Below, one piece after another: positions 34,782 to 42,508 of a stretch of 64,000 bases of DNA. The position numbers were made by a program, and so were the translations under genes. How positions within the stretch are numbered: position 1 is the first letter of the stretch; each line of letters starts with the position of its first letter. The notes under the pieces were generated by a model. The model was given only the letters and a program-made list of their open reading frames with translations, was not told where the DNA came from and made no database searches. Source of the DNA: JACCTH01 sp035281645 (lineage in GTDB: Bacteria; Actinomycetota; Acidimicrobiia; Spongiisociales; ZC4RG35); contig DATEDN010000080.1 in the NCBI GenBank assembly GCA_035281645.1, forward strand, positions 1-64,000, in the 5' to 3' direction.

Positions 34782-35627
34782 CTAGCCTCCGAGAGCCGCG
34801 GCGATGGCCTTGGCATTGGAGCGAATCAACTCCGCATAGGTGCCAGTTTCCGAACCGGGCTCTCCCAGAGAATCGCTCGCCACCGCCACGATTTGGACCG
34901 GTGGGCCGACCTCGTCGGCCATGCTCTCGGCCAACTCGGAAGACGAGGTGTTCTCGACCAAGATCGTCCGAACGTCTCTTTGCTTCATAAGGGCCACCAG
35001 GGAGGCGAGATCTGCCGAAGACGGGCTTCCCAGCGAGCTTCCTCCCGGGATGATCGTGCCCAAGACCTCGAAGTCGTAGCGATCGGCGAAGTAGTCGAAG
35101 AAGTCGTGCCCAGTCACGAACACCCTTCTCTCCGGCGGGATTCCGTCGAGCACCTCTTCGACCTCCCGGTCCAATTTCGCGAGTTCGGCCGAGTAATCGC
35201 TGCTTGAACCGAGAAAGCTGGCGATGAGATCAGCTGCTTGCTGCATTCGAGCCGGGTCGTGCCAGAAGTGAGGGTCGCGATCGATCGGATCCGAGTGCTC
35301 GGCCAAGTAGATCACGGAGAGACCCTCACTCTCGGCCTGCTCGAGCAGATCGATCAATCCTTCTTCGAGCCCGAGGCCGTTGGCGAAGACGAAATCCGCC
35401 GCCGAAATCGTTGCCACCTGCTGTGCAGAAGGGACGTAGTCGTGCGGGTCCAAACCGGGTGGAATCAGGGTGATGAGATCAAAATCTTCGCCCCCGATGT
35501 TGCGGATGACGTCGCCGATGATTCCGGTCGTGGCCACCACCGTCAAGCCATCCGATCCATTTTCCTGAGGGGCGCTGCAGGAAGCGAGCACAGCGCCGGC
35601 GACTAGCACGTCTATCACTTTCCACAT
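34782..35627 (-). CDS. znuA: Zinc ABC transporter substrate-binding lipoprotein (ZnuA-like)
   Basis: 281 residues from ATG 35627. A lipoprotein signal ends LVAGAVLASC, with the lipidated Cys at 17. Metal ligands are His in PPGLDPHDYVPS, RDPHFWHDPA and FVTGHDFFDYF, the cluster A-I arrangement of ZnuA/TroA proteins. The long His/Asp loop of classic ZnuA is short. An ATG nine codons upstream would place the Fur-type palindrome inside the gene, so the start next to the palindrome is preferred. Confidence 0.92.
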   Translation of the reverse strand: MWKVIDVLVAGAVLASCSAPQENGSDGLTVVATTGIIGDVIRNIGGEDFDLITLIPPGLDPHDYVPSAQQVATISAADFVFANGLGLEEGLIDLLEQAESEGLSVIYLAEHSDPIDRDPHFWHDPARMQQAADLIASFLGSSSDYSAELAKLDREVEEVLDGIPPERRVFVTGHDFFDYFADRYDFEVLGTIIPGGSSLGSPSSADLASLVALMKQRDVRTILVENTSSSELAESMADEVGPPVQIVAVASDSLGEPGSETGTYAELIRSNAKAIAAALGG

Positions 35628-35644
35628 ATAATGAGAATCATTAT
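35628..35644. promoter_or_regulatory. Fur/Zur-type operator between znuA and zur
   Basis: ataatga-gaa-tcattat is a perfect 7-3-7 palindrome matching the Fur-family box. It directly abuts the znuA ATG and overlaps a plus-strand TATAAT (35627-35632) that would serve zur-znuC, so one bound dimer would silence both operons. Confidence 0.85.
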
Positions 35645-35680
35645 CGATTCGCACGACCAGACCATAACACGGGCATTCCG

Positions 35681-36118
35681 ATGAAAGAACGAGAAACCAC
35701 TGATGCCGTCAGGAGCCGAATGGCGGACCGCGGTATCAGGTTCACCAGTGGGCGGCAAGCAATCATCCGCGCGCTGCAAATAATTTCCGGCCCTCAATCG
35801 GCCGCCGAACTTCATCGTCGGCTTCGGGGGGCCGTGCCGCTGTCTTCGCTCTATCGCTCTCTAGCAGTCATGAGTGAGGCGGGGATCCTCGCCATGCACC
35901 ACAGCAACGGCCTCGACCGTTACGAGCTCGCGGAATGGCTGGCTGGCCATCACCACCATCTCGTGTGCCTGCAGTGTGGATCGGTCGATGACTTTGAATT
36001 GGCGCCACGGCAGGAGAAGGAGCTTTTCGCGCTGGTGGCAAGGGTGGGTGGTCAACACCGATACGAGGTGAGCAACCACGCCCTCGAGGTCCAGGGCCTG
36101 TGCCGCGCCTGTCGATGA
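35681..36118 (+). CDS. zur: Fur-family metalloregulator, probably Zur
   Basis: 145 residues. An N-terminal winged helix with FTSGRQAIIRALQIISGP and SLYRSLAVMSEAGIL binds DNA. The metal-sensing region is GHHHHLVCLQCGSVDDF, and the structural zinc site uses CLQC and the C-terminal CRAC pair. Its location between znuA-znuB and znuC, with a Fur-type box in the divergent gap, argues for zinc rather than iron sensing, though manganese cannot be excluded. It overlaps znuC by 4 nt (ATGA). Confidence 0.9.
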   Translation: MKERETTDAVRSRMADRGIRFTSGRQAIIRALQIISGPQSAAELHRRLRGAVPLSSLYRSLAVMSEAGILAMHHSNGLDRYELAEWLAGHHHHLVCLQCGSVDDFELAPRQEKELFALVARVGGQHRYEVSNHALEVQGLCRACR

Positions 36119-36939
36119 ATGCGGTCATCGCTCGAAATCTGTCGGCGGCTTATGACGAGCGCCTGGCGTTGGGTCCCTCCACTTTCGAAATCCCCGCTCA
36201 ATCTCTGGTGGCGGTGATCGGACCCAACGGGTCCGGCAAATCAACCTTGCTGAATCTCATCGCCGGACTGACCCCACCGGCCAGCGGCAGCATCGAGGTA
36301 TTGAGCGCCGATCCGAACGCTGTCAGAAATCGAATCGCGTACGTACTGCAGGCCACGAGCATTTCCCCCACCCTGCCCATCTCGGTCAGGGAGGTAGTGA
36401 CCATGGGCCGATACGCGTCGATCGGACTCGGTCGGCGACTTAGGCGCGACGATCGGCTCGCGGTCGCTCGGGCGCTGGCCCAGGTGGAGCTTTCCGACGT
36501 TGCCGGAGCGTCATTTCACGAACTGTCGGGAGGTCAGCGCCAGAGAGTGCTCGTTGCCCAGGGTCTGGCCCAGGATCATGATTTGCTGCTGCTCGACGAG
36601 CCATTGATCGGAGTGGATCTTGGATCGTCGGCTTCTATCGAAGCCAGCCTTGCCGATGACGTCGACCAGGGAAAGACCGTGGTTGTGACGACACACGACC
36701 TCGCTCAGGCGATGGCGGCCAACTGGGTAGTCCTCCTGGCCGGACAGGTGTTGGCCCACGGTCGCCCCTCCGACGTTCTCACCGAGGAGAACCTGGCTCG
36801 CGCCTATGGGTTGAGGGTGATTCGTTCCGGCGACCGATTCATAGTCGATGATCCCGCCCATCAGGGAACGGACGCATTGCACGTCCATCTCGATCGTTCG
36901 ATCCACCTCGAGCCTCCGGGTACCGACCTCCACCGCTAG
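36115..36939 (+). CDS. znuC: Zinc ABC transporter ATP-binding protein (ZnuC-like)
   Basis: 274 residues. Walker A is VIGPNGSGKSTLLNLIAGL, the Q-loop is VLQATSIS, the signature is ELSGGQRQRVLVAQGLAQ, Walker B is LLLLDEPLIGVD and the H-loop is VVTTHD. ATG 36115 overlaps the zur stop, so regulator and ATPase are coupled. It completes the transporter whose binding protein and permease are on the opposite strand. The C-terminus (DALHVHLDRSIHLEP) is His-containing. Confidence 0.92.
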   Translation: MNAVIARNLSAAYDERLALGPSTFEIPAQSLVAVIGPNGSGKSTLLNLIAGLTPPASGSIEVLSADPNAVRNRIAYVLQATSISPTLPISVREVVTMGRYASIGLGRRLRRDDRLAVARALAQVELSDVAGASFHELSGGQRQRVLVAQGLAQDHDLLLLDEPLIGVDLGSSASIEASLADDVDQGKTVVVTTHDLAQAMAANWVVLLAGQVLAHGRPSDVLTEENLARAYGLRVIRSGDRFIVDDPAHQGTDALHVHLDRSIHLEPPGTDLHR

Positions 36940-37005
36940 CGCCAGCCGGGGAGGAAGATATTCCACCGGGCGGACTCGGGGCCCTCGGTAAACTCGCTCC
37001 ATCCC

Positions 37006-38799
37006 GTGACCACACGCAGACCTCCCGCGTCTCCGTTTGAAGTGCTCAGCCGGGGCTTGCGCCTTATCGGCCGCTTCGTGAGCTGGCACCCCCGCCCGTT
37101 TATCCGGGCGGTTTTCGGCGCGGCCATGTTTGCCTCGGCGATCATCGCCTCGGCCTACGTCATCGGGCGCATCACCGATGAGCTGGTGATTCCCGTCCTC
37201 GACGGAGGTGAACCGGTCAATGGCCGTGTCCTTCCCGCGGTTGCCGCAGTGCTGGCAGTAGCGCTTTGGAAGGCAACCGGAATCATTCTCCGGCGGTTCG
37301 GAGCGTCATGGCTGCAATTCAATGTCCAGGCCGACCTGCGAATGCGTCTCATCAGGCAGCAGCTCAAGCTCAAGCTCGGATGGATCTCCCGACGTACGAC
37401 CGGGGACTTGCTGGCAGTAACCGACTCGGATGCCAGCCAGGCGATCTGGATTCTCGGTCCGCTGCCTTACGGCACTGGAGTCTCTCTTCTTCTGGTCGGG
37501 ACTGTCGTCCTGATTTTCTCCCTCGACGTCTGGCTCGGTTTGCTGACCCTTGCTTCGGCTATTGCCATCGTTGCCGTGGAGATGAATGGCAGCTGGAGCG
37601 TCTTCCCGATGTTCGAGCGGATTCAAAAGATGCGGGGTGACGTCAGCGATGTCGCCCACGAAAGCTTTGACGGGGCGCTCACCGTGAGAGCGCTCGGCCG
37701 GGAGGACAAAGAGGTCGACCGCTTCGACGCAGTATCAGAGGCCCTGCGGGGGGAGCTAGTGCGACTCGGCCGAAAGTTCGCCTTTTTCCGCAGCCTCGCC
37801 GACGCCATTCCACATTTGGCGACGATTCTTCTTGTGGTGTTGGGTGCGGCCAGGATCGTGGCCGGCGCCATTACTCCTGGAGAGATGGTGAGTGTCGCTT
37901 ACCTGTTCTCGCTGTCAGCCGTACCCGTCAGGTTGGTCGGGTATGTCATATGGGAGATGGCCTCGAGTCTGGCCGGCTGGGAACGGGTTGAAGACGTGCT
38001 GATCGCCGACGACTTCGTGGAGTATGGGGATCTGGAAGCCAAGGGGGAAGACAGCGGCGCCGCCGTCGAAGGAGAGTCGGTTGTGTTCTCATACGACGGC
38101 CACGTGCCGGTCCTGCGCGGAGTCGATCTTGAGGCCCCAACCGGGTCGACTGTGGCAATAGTGGGCGAAACCGGATCGGGAAAAACCACCCTGACCCTTC
38201 TCTTGGCGCGCCTCTGGGATCCGGAAACCGGCGCGATAACACTTGACGGCCGTGACCTGCGCGACTTCGGCCCCTCCGAGCTTTCGAATGAGGTCGCTTA
38301 TGTCGCGCAACACGCCTTTCTCTTCGACGACACGGTGCGGGGAAACATCACGCTCGGCGCCGACATCCCCGATGCCGAGGTGGTAAAGGCGGCAGAACTG
38401 GCCGGCGCCCATGAGTTCATCTCGGCATTGCCGGAAGGCTACGAAACGCGGATCGGCGAGCGTGGCACCACATTGTCTGGGGGACAGCAGCAACGAATCG
38501 CCTTGGCGCGGGCTTTGGCACGCAAACCCCGCCTACTGATACTCGATGATGCCACCTCTGCGGTCGACTCGTCGATCGAGGCCGAGATTCTCCGAAAGCT
38601 CACCCGCGCGGAATTGCCCTCGACAGTGATCATCGTCGCCTACCGACGGGCATCGATCATGCTTGCCGACCAGGTGATCTATGTCGAGGGCGGTGAAGTC
38701 GCCGCTCAGGGAACCCACGAAGAGTTGCTGGAGAGCACGCCCGGATATGCCCGCATCCTCCGCGCCTACGAAGAAGACGCCATGAAGAGGAGTGCCTGA
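37006..38799 (+). CDS. ABC exporter half-transporter with degenerate ATPase site
   Basis: 597 residues. A six-helix exporter membrane domain (about 25-315) is followed by an ABC domain. Walker A is VGETGSGKTTLTLLLARLW and the signature is canonical (TLSGGQQQRIALARAL). Two catalytic positions are altered. Walker B ends LLILDDATSAVD (Asp in place of Glu), and the switch reads VIIVAYRR (Tyr in place of His). This is the pattern of the degenerate half of heterodimeric exporters such as TM287/288. The next gene follows almost directly and encodes the other half. Substrate unknown. Confidence 0.9.
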   Translation: MTTRRPPASPFEVLSRGLRLIGRFVSWHPRPFIRAVFGAAMFASAIIASAYVIGRITDELVIPVLDGGEPVNGRVLPAVAAVLAVALWKATGIILRRFGASWLQFNVQADLRMRLIRQQLKLKLGWISRRTTGDLLAVTDSDASQAIWILGPLPYGTGVSLLLVGTVVLIFSLDVWLGLLTLASAIAIVAVEMNGSWSVFPMFERIQKMRGDVSDVAHESFDGALTVRALGREDKEVDRFDAVSEALRGELVRLGRKFAFFRSLADAIPHLATILLVVLGAARIVAGAITPGEMVSVAYLFSLSAVPVRLVGYVIWEMASSLAGWERVEDVLIADDFVEYGDLEAKGEDSGAAVEGESVVFSYDGHVPVLRGVDLEAPTGSTVAIVGETGSGKTTLTLLLARLWDPETGAITLDGRDLRDFGPSELSNEVAYVAQHAFLFDDTVRGNITLGADIPDAEVVKAAELAGAHEFISALPEGYETRIGERGTTLSGGQQQRIALARALARKPRLLILDDATSAVDSSIEAEILRKLTRAELPSTVIIVAYRRASIMLADQVIYVEGGEVAAQGTHEELLESTPGYARILRAYEEDAMKRSA

Positions 38800-38800
38800 C

Positions 38801-40600
38801 ATGGCGGCCGAGGTTGAGGATTACGAGGTCGAGGAGGAAGGCAAGCCGATCACCACCCGCCATGCACTGCGGCGGGCCTTCGTCGAGGCACCCAGTCTTC
38901 GAGTCGGCCTCTTCACCACAGTGCTCCTGGCGATCCTTGGCACGGTGGGAACCTTGATCGTTCCGATCATGGTGCAGCAGATCGTCGATCAAGAAGTGCT
39001 CGCTGGCGATGGCCCCAACCTTGCCGCCGTCGCCGCGCAGGGCGCATTTGCCCTGGCTCTGCTTGCGGTGGCGACTTTCCTGGCTCGGACGGCATTCTTT
39101 CGACTCAGCCGGATGACTGCGGATGGTCTCAAAGAGCTTCGGGTGAAGCTCTTCGATCATCTCCACCGGCTCTCCATCCTCCACGTGCAGGCTGAAAGGC
39201 GGGGAGCACTCGTATCCCGGGTGACCAGTGACATCACCACCATTCAGGAATTCATGGAGTGGGGAGGGGTGGGCATGTTGATCGGTGGAGCTCAGGTCAT
39301 CCTCGCCCTCATCGTCATGTTCTTCTATCGCTGGCAGCTGGCCGGACTGGTCCTCTTGGGAGTGATCGTCTACGTCGTGATGCTGCTCTTCTTCCAAAAG
39401 CTGCTCCAGAAGGCACATGACCAGGTGCGTGAGAAGGTCGCCGACTCGTTGTCGGTGATGGGCGAGACGATCACAGGACTTCCGGTGATCAGGGCCCACG
39501 GCGTGGAAGCGACGACCCTTTCCCGCGTCCAGGCGACCCTCTCGAAGCAGGTCCGCGTGGAGCACCGTGCGTTCAAGCTTTCGGCGCTCCTATTCGCCTC
39601 CGCCGAGATCTTTGCTGCGGGCATCACCGCAACGGTGATTGGCGTCGGAGTTTTCCTCGGAGCTGCCGCCGGCACCTCAGCCGGTGTGCTTCTGGCTTTC
39701 CTATTCCTGGTCAATCTGATGATCGACCCGGTGCAGACTTTGGTGGAAACGATCGATCAGGCGCAGCGGGCCGCCGCCGGCCTCCGACGGGTGCTGCGGG
39801 TGCTCGACACGCCCATCGATATTCCGGATCCGATCGAGGGGGTCGATCTCCGGTCGGGCCCGATGGGGATGCGCATGGCCAATGTGACCTATAGCTATCC
39901 CAAAGGGCCGCGGGTGCTCACTGGTGTCGATGTCGAGATTGCCGCCGGGCGCCGGGTGGCGGTCGTAGGCCAGACCGGCTCCGGGAAGACCACCTTTACC
40001 AAATTGGTGACTCGACTACTCGAACCTGACGAGGGTCGCATCGAAATCGGAGGCGTTCCCTTGACGGAAATTCGCTTCTCCTCCTTGAGAAAGCGCGTGG
40101 CTTTCGTCCCACAGGAGGGCTTTCTCTTCAACACCTCCATTGCTGAAAACGTTCGGTATGGAGCTCCCGATGCAACCGATCAGGAGATACGAGAGGCTTT
40201 TTCTCAGCTCGGTCTAGAGGCCTGGCTCGAACGGACGCCTGCTGGGCTCGAGACAGCTGTCGGGGAGCGAGGCTCCAACCTATCCGCCGGGGAACGCCAG
40301 TTGGTGGCGCTGGTGAGAGCGTGGATAACGAACCCTGACCTGCTGGTGCTCGACGAGGCCACGTCCGCTGTCGACCCCTTTCTCGAGGTATCCCTTCGCC
40401 GCGCAATCGAGCGTCTGACGAGTGGGCGCACGTCGATCACGGTGGCCCATCGACTCTCGACGGCGGAGGCTTCCGACGAGGTATTGGTCTTCGACCATGG
40501 CGGCCTCGTCGAGCGGGGCACCCATCAGGAATTGCTCGCCCGCAAAGGCGTCTACACCCGGCTCTACGCCGATTGGAATCGCGGCGCCAAAATCGCCTAA
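38801..40600 (+). CDS. ABC exporter half-transporter with consensus ATPase site
   Basis: 599 residues from ATG 38801 (gaggag upstream; a GTG nine bases earlier overlaps the previous stop). Membrane domain, then Walker A VGQTGSGKTTFTKLVTRLL, Walker B LLVLDEATSAVD with the catalytic Glu, and H-loop ITVAHRLST. The signature is the variant SNLSAGERQLVALVRAW. Together with the previous gene it makes one working ATP site (its own Walker motifs plus the partner LSGGQ) and one degenerate site. It is probably a lipid, peptide or drug exporter. Confidence 0.9.
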   Translation: MAAEVEDYEVEEEGKPITTRHALRRAFVEAPSLRVGLFTTVLLAILGTVGTLIVPIMVQQIVDQEVLAGDGPNLAAVAAQGAFALALLAVATFLARTAFFRLSRMTADGLKELRVKLFDHLHRLSILHVQAERRGALVSRVTSDITTIQEFMEWGGVGMLIGGAQVILALIVMFFYRWQLAGLVLLGVIVYVVMLLFFQKLLQKAHDQVREKVADSLSVMGETITGLPVIRAHGVEATTLSRVQATLSKQVRVEHRAFKLSALLFASAEIFAAGITATVIGVGVFLGAAAGTSAGVLLAFLFLVNLMIDPVQTLVETIDQAQRAAAGLRRVLRVLDTPIDIPDPIEGVDLRSGPMGMRMANVTYSYPKGPRVLTGVDVEIAAGRRVAVVGQTGSGKTTFTKLVTRLLEPDEGRIEIGGVPLTEIRFSSLRKRVAFVPQEGFLFNTSIAENVRYGAPDATDQEIREAFSQLGLEAWLERTPAGLETAVGERGSNLSAGERQLVALVRAWITNPDLLVLDEATSAVDPFLEVSLRRAIERLTSGRTSITVAHRLSTAEASDEVLVFDHGGLVERGTHQELLARKGVYTRLYADWNRGAKIA

Positions 40601-40662
40601 CCGCCGAACCCAGGGTTCGTAGCCGCGTCCAGCGCGTATAAAGGTCGGCAGAATGAAACGGA

Positions 40663-41580
40663 ATGCGACGGCTGCTGATCGACACCGACACCGCTTCCGA
40701 CGATGCGGTCGCTCTGGTGCTCGCCCTCCGACACCCAGGTGTCCAGGTCGAGGCGATCACGGTGGTGGCTGGCAACGTTCCTCTCGAACAGGCGGTGCAG
40801 AACGCCCTCTTCACCGTCGAGTTGTGCGGCTCGCGGGTACCGGTTCACAGCGGCGCTACAGGTCCCCTAACCCGGCCGCTCGAGACGGCTCAATTCGTCC
40901 ATGGGGAGGACGGTATGGCCGACATTGGTCTTCCACTCGCGGGCCGCAGGCCGCATCCCGCTGAGGCAGTTGACGTCATCTCCTCGACGATCAACCAGCA
41001 CCCGGGGGAAATCACGCTGGTCACGCTCGGGCCTTTGACCAACGTGGCGACCGCACTCATCCGAGAACCGTCTCTGGCGAGCAAGGTCATCGAGTGCGTG
41101 ATCATGGGCGGCACCGGACACGGCCCCGGAAACGTCACCGATAACGCCGAGTACAACATCTGGGTTGACCCCGAGGCGGCCACGGTGGTTTTCGAGTCAG
41201 GCATGCCCATCAAGCTCGTCGGCTGGGACATCTCCTGCAAATACGCAACCTTCGGACCAGGTGCGGCGCGGGAGCTGCGAGATATCGGCACCGATCTCGC
41301 CCGATTTTGTATCGATATCCAGGCGACGGTCGATAGATATGCAGTCGAGGTGTCGGGCCTGGAGGGATTCGACCTCCCGGATCCCATCGCGATGGCAATC
41401 GCTCTCGATTCTCGAATTGCCACCCGGACCCGGAAGGTCAATGTCTCGGTCGGAACAGGAGAGAACGATCGAGGGGCGACCCCGATCGATCCATCACGCC
41501 CGCCGAATGTCGAGATGGTGGAGGAGGCGGATCGCGAACTCTTCCTCGAGATGCTGCGCCGGGCTCTGGGCCCGGCTTAG
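40663..41580 (+). CDS. Inosine/uridine-preferring nucleoside hydrolase
   Basis: 305 residues. The calcium and ribose site is the family hallmark LIDTDTASDDAVALVLAL at the N-terminus. GNVPLEQAVQNAL, LVTLGPLTNVATAL, IMGGTGHGPGNVT and AEYNIWVDPEAATVVFESG follow. It splits ribonucleosides into base and ribose for salvage. No transporter or base-salvage gene adjoins it. A TATAAA at about 40636-40641 may be its -10 box. Its stop is shared head-on with the next gene (TTAG). Confidence 0.92.
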   Translation: MRRLLIDTDTASDDAVALVLALRHPGVQVEAITVVAGNVPLEQAVQNALFTVELCGSRVPVHSGATGPLTRPLETAQFVHGEDGMADIGLPLAGRRPHPAEAVDVISSTINQHPGEITLVTLGPLTNVATALIREPSLASKVIECVIMGGTGHGPGNVTDNAEYNIWVDPEAATVVFESGMPIKLVGWDISCKYATFGPGAARELRDIGTDLARFCIDIQATVDRYAVEVSGLEGFDLPDPIAMAIALDSRIATRTRKVNVSVGTGENDRGATPIDPSRPPNVEMVEEADRELFLEMLRRALGPA

Positions 41581-42485
41581 CTCCGACCGAACCGATCGAA
41601 CTCCGGCAAGTCGACTCCGGTCCGAGCGATCATCTCCTCCATTGCCGCGACCGCCGGGGCCAGGTCGATCGGCTCGGCCGCGGCCCAGGGATTGCCGTCC
41701 AGCTCAAACTCACGCAGCCGGAAGTTGTCGGGCGTGATTGTTTCCAGAGCCTTCCAATCGATGGGCATGGCGATAGGAGCTCCCGGGCGCGGGCGCAGGG
41801 AATAGGGGCAGACGGCCGTGGGGCCGAAATGATTGCGCATCCAATCGACAAACACCCGGCCCTGGCGCTCCTTCTTGAGGAACTCAACCGTCATTTGGTT
41901 GGGGTGGCTCTGGGCGAGGAGAGTCGCCACCGCCTGTGCAAATCGACCCATCTCGTCGAAGCCGATGGTTGGTTGGAGGTCGGTAACCAGATGGAAACCT
42001 TTCGAGCCCGAGGTCATCAGCCAAGTGGGCACGTCTAGGGCACCGAGAAACTCAGCAGTGGCGCGAGCGGCGTATCGAACGCCGTCGAGGTCGCCCTCCG
42101 AGGGATCGAGGTCGAAGACCATTCGATCCGGGTGCTCGAGGTGCGAGGCCCGAAACCCAGGGATGTGAAAGGTGATCGTGTTTTGGTTTGCAAGGTAAGC
42201 GAGGCCCATCTCGTCACGAATGACGGGGTACTTCACGGTCCCGTCTTGTTTGGCTAGTTCGATCCGATCGATGTAGTCGGGGAACCCCTTGCCGGCATGT
42301 TTCTGCATGAATCCCTGCTTCTGGATCCCCTGCGGAAAGCGCTGAATGGTCAAAGGGCGGTCGATCAGATGCGGGAGCATTGCACCGGCCACCCGGTGGT
42401 AGTAGTCGGCAACCTCGCCTTTGGTCACCCCCGAATCGGGGTAGAGCACCTTCTCGGGGTGAGATACGACAACCAGAGAAGGCAT
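41577..42485 (-). CDS. LigD-type primase/polymerase domain protein
   Basis: 302 residues (ATG 42485; ATG 42500 gives five more). It is the stand-alone polymerase domain (AEP fold) of the NHEJ ligase D. Motifs are HPEKVLYPDSGVTKGEVADYY, the two metal-binding Asp in MVFDLDPSEGD, SGSKGFHLV with the catalytic His, and RVFVDWMRNHFGPTAVCPYSLR. It fills gaps during end joining. No Ku or ATP-dependent ligase is in the window. Its start lies only about 24 bp from the divergent kgd, so their promoters must overlap the coding ends. Confidence 0.9.
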   Translation of the reverse strand: MPSLVVVSHPEKVLYPDSGVTKGEVADYYHRVAGAMLPHLIDRPLTIQRFPQGIQKQGFMQKHAGKGFPDYIDRIELAKQDGTVKYPVIRDEMGLAYLANQNTITFHIPGFRASHLEHPDRMVFDLDPSEGDLDGVRYAARATAEFLGALDVPTWLMTSGSKGFHLVTDLQPTIGFDEMGRFAQAVATLLAQSHPNQMTVEFLKKERQGRVFVDWMRNHFGPTAVCPYSLRPRPGAPIAMPIDWKALETITPDNFRLREFELDGNPWAAAEPIDLAPAVAAMEEMIARTGVDLPEFDRFGRS

Positions 42486-42508
42486 TCTCCCACCTAGCAT
42501 CCAGGAGG

